Origin: Clostridiales bacterium Firm_14
GTDB lineage: Bacteria; Bacillota; Clostridia; Saccharofermentanales; Saccharofermentanaceae
Length of the DNA stretch: 46,941 nucleotides
Assembly (NCBI GenBank): GCA_001604135.1
Contig: LVAT01000042.1
Coordinates: 1-46,941, forward strand
Direction of reading: 5' to 3'
How positions within the stretch are numbered: position 1 is the first letter of the stretch; every line of letters starts with the position of its first letter. A program made the translations under genes and the position numbers. This document shows positions 7,536-15,287 of the stretch, piece by piece. The notes beneath the pieces were generated by a model, which searched no databases, was not told where the DNA came from, and saw only the letters and a list, made by a program, of their open reading frames with translations.

Positions 7536-8462
7536 ATGCCGAAATTCTGGGACTATATTCACGATGACAGCGGCGGAAGAGTGCTCCGCCTTGAGGGACC
7601 GATCGACTCGGATTCCTTCTGGGGTGACGAGATCACGCCGCAGGATTTCAGAGATGAGCTCTATGCCGAGGACGGCGACCTCACACTCTGGATCAATTCG
7701 CCGGGCGGCAATGTCTTCGCCGCTGCGGAGATCTACACGATGATTCGTGACTATCCGCACAATGTCACTGTCAGAATCGCAAGCATCGCGGCATCAGCTG
7801 CGAGTGTGATCGCAATGGCGGGCAATACCGTGCAGATGTCTCCCACCGCACTCCTCATGATCCATGACCCGTCCACTATTGCTTTCGGCAATGCAAAGGA
7901 TATGGAAAAAGCCATTGCAACGCTGAATGAGGTCAAGGAGAGCATCATCAACGCATATGCCGCAAAGACAGGTCTTTCCCGAAACCGCATCAGCAAGCTC
8001 ATGTCCGATGAGACATGGATCAATGCGAAAAAGGCAGTTGAGCTGGGCTTTGCAGATGAGATCCTCTTTGACGAAAAGCCCGAACCGGACAAGAAGGAGG
8101 AGCCTGACGATCCGGACGAGCCTGAGAAGCCCGATCAGGAAGGCGGTGACGATGAGGGCGATGAAAAGAAAGAGACCGAAAAGAAGCCGTTCAAGCTGGA
8201 CACCGGCGATGCCCTTTGGGAGTACAGTACCCGTGTCATGGGGCAGACCATTCTGGGAAAGATCACCGCTTCCGCAGCACCCGAAGGCACAGAGCCGCCC
8301 GATGACGGCAAGGCAGATGATGCACAGAAACCTTCCGAGGAAGGGCTGACCGCACCGACAGTTACAGTGCCGGATATGCCTGTGATTGGTATGGACGGTA
8401 AAACCGCAGACGGCTCTATGCCGTATGAAATTCTGAAACAGCAGCTTGCTTTTCTGAGATAA
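7536..8462 (+). CDS. Prohead protease, ClpP/S14-like
   Basis: 308 residues. The ClpP-like fold is clear: LWINSPGGNVFAAAEIY (51-67), the nucleophile in SIAASAAS (S87) and LLMIHDP with the catalytic His (H110). Such proteases cut the scaffold segment from the capsid precursor during head maturation. From about residue 185 the protein changes to a long Glu/Asp/Lys/Pro linker and ends with a short conserved tail (YEILKQQLAFL), which may be a built-in scaffold or targeting arm. Position between portal and capsid fits exactly. Confidence 0.88.
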   Translation: MPKFWDYIHDDSGGRVLRLEGPIDSDSFWGDEITPQDFRDELYAEDGDLTLWINSPGGNVFAAAEIYTMIRDYPHNVTVRIASIAASAASVIAMAGNTVQMSPTALLMIHDPSTIAFGNAKDMEKAIATLNEVKESIINAYAAKTGLSRNRISKLMSDETWINAKKAVELGFADEILFDEKPEPDKKEEPDDPDEPEKPDQEGGDDEGDEKKETEKKPFKLDTGDALWEYSTRVMGQTILGKITASAAPEGTEPPDDGKADDAQKPSEEGLTAPTVTVPDMPVIGMDGKTADGSMPYEILKQQLAFLR

Positions 8463-8485
8463 GCAGGCTGTATTTTTATGCTACA

Positions 8486-8500
8486 CCGGATTTTATCCGG
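8486..8500 (+). other. Small hairpin in the capsid gene leader
   Basis: CCGGAT-TTT-ATCCGG makes a perfect six-pair stem 17 bases upstream of the capsid ATG, with GGAG in between. No T-run follows, so it is more likely an mRNA processing or stabilising hairpin that raises capsid expression than a terminator. Confidence 0.45.
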
Positions 8501-8517
8501 AGAAATGGAGAAAAGAT

Positions 8518-9768
8518 ATGAGCAAGATCATGGAACTTCGCAGTAAGCGTAATACCCTGTGGGAGCAGACAAAGAACTTCCTCGAAAAGCACCGTGGTGA
8601 GAACGGTCTCGTGGAGGCTTCCGCAGTGGAGCAGTACAACAAAATGGCCGGTGAGGTGCAGGCTCTCGGCGCAGAGATCGAGCGTCTCGAGCAGCAGGCA
8701 GCCCTCGATGCGGCGCTTTCCGCGCCGACCAGCAAGCCCGTCACCAATGCTCCCGGCACAAAGAATACACCGCCCACCAACCCGACCGCAACCGACGAGT
8801 ACAAGTCCGCCTTCTGGGATATGATCCGCAACAAGGGCGATCAGCTTGCAGTCCGCAACGCGCTCTCTGTCGGTGAGGACACCGAGGGCGGCTACACTGT
8901 GCCTGACGAATTCGAGCGCAGACTGATTCAGGCACTTGAGGAGAACAACATCTTCCGCCAGATGGCAACGGTCATCAAGACCAATTCCGGCACCCGCAAG
9001 ATCCCTATTGCGAACGATACAATGGAGGCGCAGTGGATCGATGAGGGTGAGGAGATCCCGGAGACCGATACCCGTTTCGGTCAGACGACCCTCTCCGCAT
9101 ACAAGCTCGGCACGATGATCAAGATCAGCAACGAGCTTCTGCACGATTCCGCTTTTGACCTCGCATCGTATATCGCTGCTCGTTTTGGTGTTGCAATGGG
9201 CAATGCCGAGGAGCGTGCCTTCTTCACCGGTGACGGCGACAAAAAGCCTCTCGGTATTCTCGATGAGACCGGCGGTGCAGAGCTTGGTGTTACTGCGGCA
9301 TCCCAGACTGCGATCACCTTCGATGAGATCTTTGATCTCTACTACAGCCTGAAGTCTCCCTACCGCAGAAACGCACAGTTCGTCTGCAACGAGACTATCC
9401 TCCTTCAGCTCATGAAGCTCAAGGACAAGAACGACAACTACCTCTGGAAGCCGTCACTCGACATCGCAAAGCCGGATACACTGCTCGGCAGACCGATCCG
9501 CACCTCTTCCTTCATGCCGGGTATCGCAAAGGGCGAGCGTGTTCTCCTCTTTGGTGATATGAAGAACTACTGGGTGGCTGACCGTCAGAACCGCACCTTC
9601 CGCCGTCTGAACGAGCTGTATGCCCGCACCGATCAGGTCGGCTTCCTTACCACACAGCGTGTGGACGGTCGTCTCATCCTTCCTGAGTCCGTTAAGGTTC
9701 TCAAGATGGCAGGTACCAAGGCAGCGACCGGCGGCACTACTGGCGGTAATACCGGCGGCAACGGCTGA
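8518..9768 (+). CDS. Major capsid protein, HK97 family
   Basis: 416 residues. Residues 1-75 form a coiled-coil delta/scaffold domain (LRSKRNTLWEQ ... EIERLEQQ), followed by a Pro/Thr/Asn-rich hinge (75-95) where the prohead protease probably cuts. The mature part begins about residue 100 and has the HK97 signatures TEGGYTVPDEF, IPIAND..EAQWIDEGEEIPE and LLGRPIRTSSFMP. It ends in a Gly/Thr tail (ATGGTTGGNTGGNG) that may be a flexible surface extension. Codon usage is more biased to C/G than in neighbouring phage genes, as expected for a highly expressed gene. Confidence 0.93.
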   Translation: MSKIMELRSKRNTLWEQTKNFLEKHRGENGLVEASAVEQYNKMAGEVQALGAEIERLEQQAALDAALSAPTSKPVTNAPGTKNTPPTNPTATDEYKSAFWDMIRNKGDQLAVRNALSVGEDTEGGYTVPDEFERRLIQALEENNIFRQMATVIKTNSGTRKIPIANDTMEAQWIDEGEEIPETDTRFGQTTLSAYKLGTMIKISNELLHDSAFDLASYIAARFGVAMGNAEERAFFTGDGDKKPLGILDETGGAELGVTAASQTAITFDEIFDLYYSLKSPYRRNAQFVCNETILLQLMKLKDKNDNYLWKPSLDIAKPDTLLGRPIRTSSFMPGIAKGERVLLFGDMKNYWVADRQNRTFRRLNELYARTDQVGFLTTQRVDGRLILPESVKVLKMAGTKAATGGTTGGNTGGNG

Positions 9769-9788
9769 TAAGAACGGAGGGCAGATAA

Positions 9789-10067
9789 GTGAATCTGATC
9801 TCACTGCCTGAAACAAAAAACTACCTCCGTGTTGACCACTGTGAGGATGACAAGCTCATCCTCACTCTGATCGATACGGCGCAGCGGCTCGTGATGGATG
9901 TTGGCAGAATGAATGAAAAGCAACTCGCGGAAAATGAGGAAACCTCCCGGCAGGCTATGCTGTATACTGTTTCTTACCTCTATGAAAACCGCAATACTGC
10001 TGATTATCATGCGCTGACGCTGACACTCAGGGCACTGTTGTTTGCACAGAGGGAGGGCATCGTCTGA
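9789..10067 (+). CDS. Head-tail connector (gp6/gp15-like)
   Basis: 92 residues starting at GTG after CGGAGGG. The pattern LPETKNYLRVDHCEDDKLILTLIDTAQ is typical of the phage gp6-like connector family (DNA packaging / QLRG group), small helical proteins that form a ring beneath the portal. It is the first gene of the connector block and overlaps the next by one base (TGATG). Confidence 0.8.
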   Translation: MNLISLPETKNYLRVDHCEDDKLILTLIDTAQRLVMDVGRMNEKQLAENEETSRQAMLYTVSYLYENRNTADYHALTLTLRALLFAQREGIV

Positions 10068-10432
10068 TGGAAATCGGGAAACTGAATCAGCGGATTGCCG
10101 TTCTCGAAAATCATGTCAAAAAAGATGCGATCGGAAATCACAAAGCCCGGTGGGAGGAGGTGTTCTCCCTCTGGGCTTCTGTGACTGTATCAAATACTGT
10201 CGGCGGTGCAGCTGAGGAAACAAATACCGGAGTGACCAGAGAGATACAAAAGCTGGAGGTCATTATCCGTCAGACTCCGCAGACAAAAAAGATGACTTCT
10301 ACCGTATACCGCATCCGCTTTGAAGATATTGACTATGACATCAAGGGCATTGTGCCGAATTATCAGACGCAGGACTATATGAAGCTGATCTGCGAATCAC
10401 GAAGGGCGGGGTCAAAGGATGACATCTATTGA
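10067..10432 (+). CDS. Head closure protein (SPP1 gp16-like head-tail adaptor)
   Basis: 121 residues. It opens MEIGKLNQRIAVLE and has the ..W.EVFSLWASV.. and VYRIRFEDIDYDIKGIVPNY segments of the phage head-tail adaptor family. These proteins gate DNA in the filled capsid and dock the tail. Its C-terminal 14 bases are shared with the next gene, whose ATG lies inside it. Confidence 0.8.
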   Translation: MEIGKLNQRIAVLENHVKKDAIGNHKARWEEVFSLWASVTVSNTVGGAAEETNTGVTREIQKLEVIIRQTPQTKKMTSTVYRIRFEDIDYDIKGIVPNYQTQDYMKLICESRRAGSKDDIY

Positions 10433-10787
10433 CGATATGGCTGCGGAGATCATGGAGGGACTGGAGGAATATGCTGATCTTGCAGATGCCGCTATGAAAA
10501 AAGCTGTAAGAAAGACAGCGATCGCCGTCAAAAATGAGATCTCTGCAAACGCTCCTGTGAAGTCAGGCCGCTACAAGCGAAGCTGGACAGCTAAGAAAAC
10601 CAAGGAAAACAGCCACACACTGGAAATGACCGTCCACAGCAAAGACCGCTATCAGATCGCGCATCTGCTCGAACACGGTCATGCGAAACGAGGCGGCGGT
10701 CGTGTGGCAGATATCCCGCATATTGCGCCTGCTGAGGCAAACGGCGCAGATATGCTCGAAACGCTCATCAAAAAGGAGTTATCGTGA
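10419..10787 (+). CDS. HK97 gp10-like tail-joining protein
   Basis: 122 residues with the family pattern AAMKKAVRKTAIAVKNEISANAPVKSGRYKRSW and a C-terminal IAHLLEHGHAKRGGGR. HK97 gp10-family proteins act at the neck or tail terminator. It overlaps the previous gene by 14 bases and the next by four (GTGA), so it is read as part of a tightly coupled block. Confidence 0.8.
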   Translation: MTSIDDMAAEIMEGLEEYADLADAAMKKAVRKTAIAVKNEISANAPVKSGRYKRSWTAKKTKENSHTLEMTVHSKDRYQIAHLLEHGHAKRGGGRVADIPHIAPAEANGADMLETLIKKELS

Positions 10788-11101
10788 CCTACGAGGAAAT
10801 TTCCGAGATGATGCAGGAGATCGGGCTGCCCTTTGCGTATCATCATTTCGCAGAGGGTGAAAGCCCGGATCCTCCGTTCACACTGTTTCTGTCTCCCGGT
10901 GAAAATACATTCGGTGCGGATAACCTGATGTATGTCAGCTTCAAGCGGCTGCACATCGAGCTTTATACCGATGAAAAATCTCCGGATACGGAGGAGCGTG
11001 TGGAGGAAGTGCTGCATCAGCACAACATTTATTATACAAAATCCGAAACATGGATCGAGAGCGAACGGCTCTATGAGGTCCTGTACACATTGGAGGTATG
11101 A
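10784..11101 (+). CDS. Probable tail terminator/completion protein
   Basis: 105 residues beginning at GTG overlapping the previous stop. The sequence alone (FAYHHFAEGESPDPPFTLFL, KRLHIELYTDEKSPDTEERV) matches a small phage family of this position in Firmicute siphophages, between gp10 and the tail tube gene. By gene order it should be the tail terminator that stops tube growth and joins tail to head. Function is taken from position, not from a motif. Confidence 0.65.
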   Translation: MTYEEISEMMQEIGLPFAYHHFAEGESPDPPFTLFLSPGENTFGADNLMYVSFKRLHIELYTDEKSPDTEERVEEVLHQHNIYYTKSETWIESERLYEVLYTLEV

Positions 11102-11103
11102 AT

Positions 11104-11754
11104 ATGGCTCTGAAGAAAAACAAGGTCAAGTTCGGTCTGAACAAGGTTCACTGGGCAAAGATCACAGCATGGAGTGATGACGGTGTGCCGACATTTGCAA
11201 CGCCTGTGCGCCTGCCCGGTGCAGTTTCCCTGAGCATTGACGCCAACGGCGAGAACGACAATTTCTACGCCGACAACACCGTTTACTACGTTATCAACAA
11301 CAACGCAGGCTATGAGGGTGACCTCGAAATTGCGCTCATCACCACCGATTTCGCAACCGATATTCTCGGCGAACAGCTTGACAGCAAGGGCGTTCTGGTG
11401 GAGCGCAACGATGCGGAGACATCGCAGTTCGCACTGCTCTTTGAGTTTGACGGAGACAAAAATCACATCCGTCATGTGCTGTACTGCTGCTCTGCATCCC
11501 GTCCCGCGACAGAGGGTCAGACCACTGAGGAAAGCAAAGAGGTCAAGACAGAGACGCTGTCGCTAAAGGCAACGGCGCTCCCGTCCGGTCTGGTGAAGTC
11601 CAAGACCTGTGAAAGCACAGATGAGACCACCTATAACAACTGGTACAGCGCCGTCTATATCCCGACTGCAGCAACCACCAACAACAGCACCGGTACACGT
11701 TCCACAAGTACCACAAAGGGCGGCAGCACAGCCGCAGCAACTACAACTGACTAA
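11104..11754 (+). CDS. Major tail (tube) protein, phi13 type
   Basis: About 216 residues from the second ATG (the first, 11098, is too near GGAGG). The start MALKKNKVKFGLNKVHWAKI and the DLEIALITTDFATDILGE segment fit the phi13-type major tail protein family whose hexamers stack into the tail tube. The last 45 residues are Thr/Ser/Ala-rich (TTNNSTGTRSTSTTKGG), a likely disordered decoration on the tube surface, echoing the Gly/Thr tail of the capsid protein. Confidence 0.87.
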   Translation: MALKKNKVKFGLNKVHWAKITAWSDDGVPTFATPVRLPGAVSLSIDANGENDNFYADNTVYYVINNNAGYEGDLEIALITTDFATDILGEQLDSKGVLVERNDAETSQFALLFEFDGDKNHIRHVLYCCSASRPATEGQTTEESKEVKTETLSLKATALPSGLVKSKTCESTDETTYNNWYSAVYIPTAATTNNSTGTRSTSTTKGGSTAAATTTD

Positions 11755-11771
11755 TAACGGAGGAGAAAGCA

Positions 11772-12152
11772 ATGGCTATCAAGAAAATCATTACTGTTGA
11801 CGGTATCGAGGTTCCTTTCAAGGCGAGCGCAACACTGCCTCGCCTTTACCGTGCAAAGTTCCGCAAGGACATCTTCAAGGATTTCTCTGCGCTGAAGGAT
11901 TCTGTTGACGAGAGCGATGAGGAGAATTCCGGTCTCGGCATCGAGAGCCTTGAGGTTTTTGAGAACATCGCCTGGACGATGGCAAAGCACGCCGATCCGG
12001 AGGGTGTTCCGGACAGCCCTGACGAGTGGCTGGAGCAGTTCAACACCTTCTCCATCTACGAAGTGCTGCCGCAGCTTTTTGAACTCTGGGGCGTGAATCT
12101 TGAGACGCAGGCGGAGTCAAAAAAAAATCTCGCCCAGTTGACCGCGAGATGA
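11772..12152 (+). CDS. Tail assembly chaperone, gpG-like
   Basis: 126 residues after CGGAGGAGAAAGCA. It contains the family pattern VPFKASATLPRLYRAKFRKDIFKD and ENIAWTMAKHAD and ends ETQAESKKNLAQLTAR. It coats the tape measure protein during tail assembly. The 3' end carries a run of nine A's read as A-AAA-AAA in frame, a canonical -1 slip site; ribosomes that slip continue into the gpT-like frame. The zero-frame stop lies 25 nt beyond the slip. Confidence 0.87.
   Translation: MAIKKIITVDGIEVPFKASATLPRLYRAKFRKDIFKDFSALKDSVDESDEENSGLGIESLEVFENIAWTMAKHADPEGVPDSPDEWLEQFNTFSIYEVLPQLFELWGVNLETQAESKKNLAQLTAR
12119..12125 (+). other. -1 programmed frameshift site (A AAA AAA)
   Basis: The codons TCA AAA AAA AAT give the heptamer A-AAA-AAA in the gpG frame. 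A -1 shift continues as SRPVDREMTT and on to the stop at 12313, joining gpG to gpT. gpG/gpGT frameshifting is well established in siphophage tails, and the gene order is right. I did not identify a downstream stimulatory structure. Confidence 0.85.
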
Positions 12153-12313
12153 CAACGCCGTTGTTCCTTCTCCGATGTGTGCAGATCGGGCTGAGTTTAT
12201 CTGACCTTGATCTGCTCACCATCGGAATGGTCAACGAAATGTTCATTGAAAAGGATAATGATGATATTTCATATGAATACAAGGCAACGCAGGATGACTT
12301 CGACTCCTTCTGA
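12149..12313 (+). CDS. Tail assembly chaperone, gpT-like frameshift extension
   Basis: Read in the -1 frame of gpG, this segment encodes MTTPLFLLRCVQIG then SLSDLDLLTIGMVNEMF and ends QDDFDSF, the typical gpT half in Firmicute siphophages. It has no Shine-Dalgarno site; the -1 frame is open back through the slip site, so the real product is a gpG-T fusion from 11772 to 12313. A remnant of a second gpT end, GQADFDAF, lies at 14560-14592. Confidence 0.85.
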   Translation: MTTPLFLLRCVQIGLSLSDLDLLTIGMVNEMFIEKDNDDISYEYKATQDDFDSF

Positions 12314-12968
12314 TACCCGTATCCGTGTATTGCGGAGCATATTACAGACTCTTTGTGGACTGCTTATATACTCTTTCGGCGTGTATCTGACCATTGCAGC
12401 GAATATAGGGCTGGCACCGTGGGACTGCCTCGGCATGGGTATTGCAAAGCACACTCCGCTGAATTACGGCAGTTCTATGGTGCTGATCTCTGTGACTGCT
12501 GTTCTGATACAGCTTGTTCTCAGAGAAAACATCGGATTTGCGACATTACTGGATGCTGTTATAACCGGAAACCTGACACAACTATTGAACGATTATTCCC
12601 CATATCCTGAGAATCACAGCATTGGGCTCGGTATCGCGCTGATGCTGCTCGGATTTCTGTTTATCTCAATCGGAATGTATCTGTATATGTCCGCAGAACA
12701 AGGCTGCGGTCCGAAGGACGGACTGCTGATTGCTATCGGGAAACGAATGCCGAAGATACCGATCGGGGTAGTTGAGATACTGCTGTGGGCAGTTATTACA
12801 TTTGCTGGGTGGTTACTCGGCGGCTCAGTTGGTATTGGTACACTCATTTCTGTATTTTTCGGCGGTGCTGTGATGCACCTGTTCTTCGATGTGATCGGAT
12901 TTGAGCCGCGAAAAATGAAGCATAAATGCCTGACAGAATCGCTGGCGCAGCTATTCAAAAAGGTCTGA
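12294..12968 (+). CDS. YczE/YyaS/YitT-type membrane protein 1 (cargo gene)
   Basis: About 224 residues, integral membrane protein with roughly five to six hydrophobic segments. LRSILQTLCGLLIYSFGVYL, NIGLAPWDCLGMGIA, EQGCGPKDGLLIAIGKRMP and GGSVGIGTLISVFF are signatures of the YczE/YyaS family of uncharacterised bacterial membrane proteins. The ATG at 12294 lies within the end of the gpT frame and has only a weak ribosome site; other starts up to about 12330 are possible. It interrupts the usual TAC-tape measure junction, so it is a cargo gene (moron) and not structural. Confidence 0.75.
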   Translation: MTSTPSDTRIRVLRSILQTLCGLLIYSFGVYLTIAANIGLAPWDCLGMGIAKHTPLNYGSSMVLISVTAVLIQLVLRENIGFATLLDAVITGNLTQLLNDYSPYPENHSIGLGIALMLLGFLFISIGMYLYMSAEQGCGPKDGLLIAIGKRMPKIPIGVVEILLWAVITFAGWLLGGSVGIGTLISVFFGGAVMHLFFDVIGFEPRKMKHKCLTESLAQLFKKV

Positions 12969-12972
12969 TACC

Positions 12973-13001
12973 TTTACTTTTTCAGTTTGATGTGCTATAA
13001 T
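12973..13001 (+). promoter_or_regulatory. Promoter of the second YczE-like gene
   Basis: TTTACT, 17 bp, TATAAT with an extended TGc just before the -10. A promoter inside the late tail operon would let the downstream cargo genes be expressed from the dormant prophage. Confidence 0.7.
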
Positions 13002-13032
13002 ATTCATGTAATATTGAAAGAAGGCGCATCTA

Positions 13033-13653
13033 TTGAAACAAGTGATCAAAAACTACGCATTGTTCCTCATTGGGCTTTTCATTGCATCAATGGGCGTAGC
13101 TCTATCGGCAAAAGCCGGTCTGGGAACATCCCCGGTTGCATCTGTTCCGTATTCAGTTTCCCTTGTCAATCACACATTGACATTCGGATGGTGGCTGAAT
13201 ATGTGGAGTGTGCTGCAGATCGCTGTGCAGATTGCACTGCTGCGTAAGAAATGCAAGCCGGTAGAGATCATCATTCAAACGGTACTCGCATTTGTGTACG
13301 GCTATCTGACAGACTTCTCCTGTAAGCTCATCAGCGGACTGCAAGCAAATACCTACATCATGCAGTTCGCACTAATGATCCTGAGCTGTTTTGTTCTGGG
13401 ATTCGGCATCTGGATACAGTTCAAAGGCGGTGTTGCAATGCTGCCCGGTGAAGCAATGAACCGTGCGATCAGTGAAGTAACAGGCAAGAAATATGAGAAC
13501 ATCAAGATATTTTTTGATGTTCTGTATATCATCGTTGCCGCTGCCATCTGCTTCATCTTCATTGGAAAACTGGAAGGCGTGCGGGAAGGCAGTATCATTG
13601 CGGCGGTATTGATCGGCAATATCATAAAGCTGTATAATTCCTTGTACAAGTAA
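13033..13653 (+). CDS. YczE/YyaS/YitT-type membrane protein 2 (cargo gene)
   Basis: 206 residues starting at TTG, seven bases after AGAAGG. ALFLIGLFIASMGVALSAKAGLGTSPVASVPYS is the typical N-terminus of this family; MLPGEAMNRAISEVTGKKYENIKI follows. It is only distantly similar to membrane protein 1, so the two are separate family members and not a fresh duplication. It has its own extended -10 promoter. Substrate unknown; relatives are often next to regulators of efflux or drug response. Confidence 0.78.
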   Translation: MKQVIKNYALFLIGLFIASMGVALSAKAGLGTSPVASVPYSVSLVNHTLTFGWWLNMWSVLQIAVQIALLRKKCKPVEIIIQTVLAFVYGYLTDFSCKLISGLQANTYIMQFALMILSCFVLGFGIWIQFKGGVAMLPGEAMNRAISEVTGKKYENIKIFFDVLYIIVAAAICFIFIGKLEGVREGSIIAAVLIGNIIKLYNSLYK

Positions 13654-13707
13654 GACCACACACAAAAAGCTTCAAACAGCTTGATAACTGTATTGATCGG
13701 AGAAGAT

Positions 13708-14424
13708 ATGAATCGCTTCATTATACTGACGTTCTTATTTGCAGTCGGAGGTACAGTAGGCTGGGGAATCGAAGTAATATATCGGCGCTTTGTTTCACAG
13801 AAACATTGGGTTAACCCCGGATTTCTTACAGGTCCGTGCCTGCCGCTGTATGGATTCAGCCTATGCATTTTGTACTCAATGGCTCGTCTGGAGTCATATT
13901 TATCTGCAAATGGGGTCTGGAAACAAAAACTGCTTCTGTTTATACTAATGGCTATTGCCATCACTGTACTTGAATATGTTGTTGGTCGAGTCATGATCTC
14001 TGTTGAACACATCAGACTATGGGACTATACGAAATGCTGGGGAAACATTCAGGGTATTATTTGCCCGCAGTATTCATTTTACTGGATGATACTCAGTGCA
14101 TTATACTATTTCCTTGTGCATCCGCATATATTAGATGCTTTGGAATGGCTCTCACAAAATCTTGCGTTTTCATTTGGCATCGGCTTTTATTACGGCATAC
14201 TTGTACTGGATCTCGTAAATTCAGCTCAGATGATAAACAGAATACGAAAGTTTGCTGCGGATAATCAGATCACCATTCGTCTTGAACATCTGCGTGAGGA
14301 GATCAACTACAACCTGCAGCAAAGAAAGCCTCGATTTTTGTTTTCCATGAGAACAGAAATGCCTTTCACAGAAGCATTAAAGAAATACGGAGAATCAATC
14401 CGAGAGAAGCTTCACCGAGAATGA
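13708..14424 (+). CDS. Putative ABC-transporter type IV-like membrane protein (PF06541-like, cargo gene)
   Basis: 238 residues. GGTVGWGIEVIYRRF, then NPGFLTGPCLPLYGFSLCIL, fit the 'putative ABC-transporter type IV' (CmpB-like) membrane family. Four to five membrane segments are visible, then a basic cytoplasmic tail (LQQRKPRFLFSMRTEMPF). GGAG lies 5 nt before the ATG. No ATPase gene accompanies it, so transport is not demonstrated. Third gene of a membrane-protein cargo block placed between the tail chaperones and the tape measure, ending before a strong hairpin. Confidence 0.72.
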   Translation: MNRFIILTFLFAVGGTVGWGIEVIYRRFVSQKHWVNPGFLTGPCLPLYGFSLCILYSMARLESYLSANGVWKQKLLLFILMAIAITVLEYVVGRVMISVEHIRLWDYTKCWGNIQGIICPQYSFYWMILSALYYFLVHPHILDALEWLSQNLAFSFGIGFYYGILVLDLVNSAQMINRIRKFAADNQITIRLEHLREEINYNLQQRKPRFLFSMRTEMPFTEALKKYGESIREKLHRE

Positions 14425-14441
14425 TATAGATTTTTGAGTTG

Positions 14442-14470
14442 AGCACTTGCTGAAAAGCAGGTGCTTTTTT
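14442..14470 (+). terminator. Terminator before the tape-measure start (copy 1)
   Basis: AGCACTTGCT-GAAA-AGCAGGTGCT gives a ten-pair stem (one G-T pair) with a GAAA loop followed by six T's. The same hairpin recurs at 15230. It is part of a duplicated segment that runs into the first codons of the tape measure gene. Confidence 0.85.
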
Positions 14471-14495
14471 ATACCCTGACGAGGAGGTGAACCGC

Positions 14496-14582
14496 ATGGC
14501 AAACAGAATCAAGGGTATTACCGTTGAGATCGGCGGAGATACGACCAAGCTGGTCGTAGGTCGCTGGACAGGCAGACTTTGA
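14496..14582 (+). pseudogene. Truncated start of a second tape measure gene
   Basis: Begins MANRIKGITVEIGGDTTKL, identical in protein to the first 19 residues of the intact tape measure gene, preceded by a fine GAGGAGGTGA site, then runs out of homology and stops after 28 codons. Differences from the intact copy over the shared 19 codons are synonymous (for example GGA/GGC, ACG/ACC, AAG/AAA). It is fused to a gpT 3' end. Confidence 0.88.
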
Positions 14583-14592
14583 TGCGTTCTGA
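14560..14592 (+). pseudogene. Remnant of a second gpT 3' end
   Basis: In another frame the ten codons before the stop read VAGQADFDAF, against KATQDDFDSF at the end of the intact gpT frame. It directly abuts the truncated tape-measure start. Together they form a fused 'next-gene start / previous-gene end' that marks a recombination joint. The match is short, but position, stop and frame all agree. Confidence 0.68.
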
Positions 14593-14621
14593 TTGACTTT
14601 TTCTCCCTGCTGTGCTATAAT
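14593..14621 (+). promoter_or_regulatory. Promoter of the 180-residue cargo gene
   Basis: TTGACT, 17 bp, TATAAT with extended TGc. The GTGCTATAAT core matches that of the promoter at 12973. It begins two bases after the first base of the gpT-remnant stop, just as cargo promoters elsewhere hug the end of the preceding structural gene. Confidence 0.75.
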
Positions 14622-14653
14622 TCAGTTGTGGATGAAGTTCAGGGGGGGTAAAA

Positions 14654-15196
14654 ATGAGCTTTGATTTTGATATCAGTATACGCATCAAGGACAAGCGAAC
14701 CGGTGATATCATCTCCGGATCGAAAGTGATTCCTGCGCCTGCAAGTGATTATGACGGCTATGAAGAAATCTGCTGGTGGAACAGCAGTATGTTCCTTGAT
14801 ATTCCGGTAGCTCTTTTCAAAATATGCAGTAAGTATACCGGAAAGGAATATCCGATTACAGAGGGTGCAGAAGGAAATGCTATTGTCTTTGCGCCCAAAG
14901 CTGCTCTGCGTGAAATATGTTCTTATATATTTAGCAGATGCTGTGTGTTGGAATCAGAACTCACTAAGGAAAGAGACTGGTCGTGGTGGGAAGGCTACGA
15001 GGAGACAAACCGAGCCAAAGCAAAAGAACTGAAAGATTTCTTGTGGTCTCTTGAAAAGATCGAAAATGAAAATCTCGATACGGGGATTGCAGAGAAGTTT
15101 ATCACTGATCTTCAGAAAAGAGAAGAATTCAAAAGCAATCCGCAGGGATATGAATTTGAGTTTATGCTCGATTATCATTACTGCCGTCCAAGGTAA
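14654..15196 (+). CDS. Unrecognised 180-residue cargo protein
   Basis: Soluble, mixed charge, no signal peptide or membrane helix. It begins MSFDFDISIRIKDKRTGD; a Trp-rich patch (DWSWWEGYEE) lies near the middle and aromatic residues are frequent at the end (FEFMLDYHYC). AGGGGGGT precedes the ATG by 5 nt. It has its own promoter upstream and a strong terminator downstream, so it is an autonomous unit inserted before the tape measure gene. No family recognised. Position and autonomy suggest a lysogenically expressed gene, for example for exclusion of other phages; this is inference only. Confidence 0.65.
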   Translation: MSFDFDISIRIKDKRTGDIISGSKVIPAPASDYDGYEEICWWNSSMFLDIPVALFKICSKYTGKEYPITEGAEGNAIVFAPKAALREICSYIFSRCCVLESELTKERDWSWWEGYEETNRAKAKELKDFLWSLEKIENENLDTGIAEKFITDLQKREEFKSNPQGYEFEFMLDYHYCRPR

Positions 15197-15229
15197 TATT
15201 AGGATTGCATAAATTATGAATATACACTA

Positions 15230-15257
15230 AGCACTTGCTGAAAAGCAGGTGCTTTTT
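15230..15257 (+). terminator. Terminator before the tape-measure start (copy 2)
   Basis: Same AGCACTTGCT-GAAA-AGCAGGTGCT stem as at 14442, followed by seven T's. It sits 30 bases before the intact tape measure ATG. Since both copies precede a tape-measure start, the hairpin is an ancestral part of that junction and ends cargo transcription. Confidence 0.85.
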
Positions 15258-15287
15258 TTATACCCATGCGAAAGGCAGGTGATCCGC

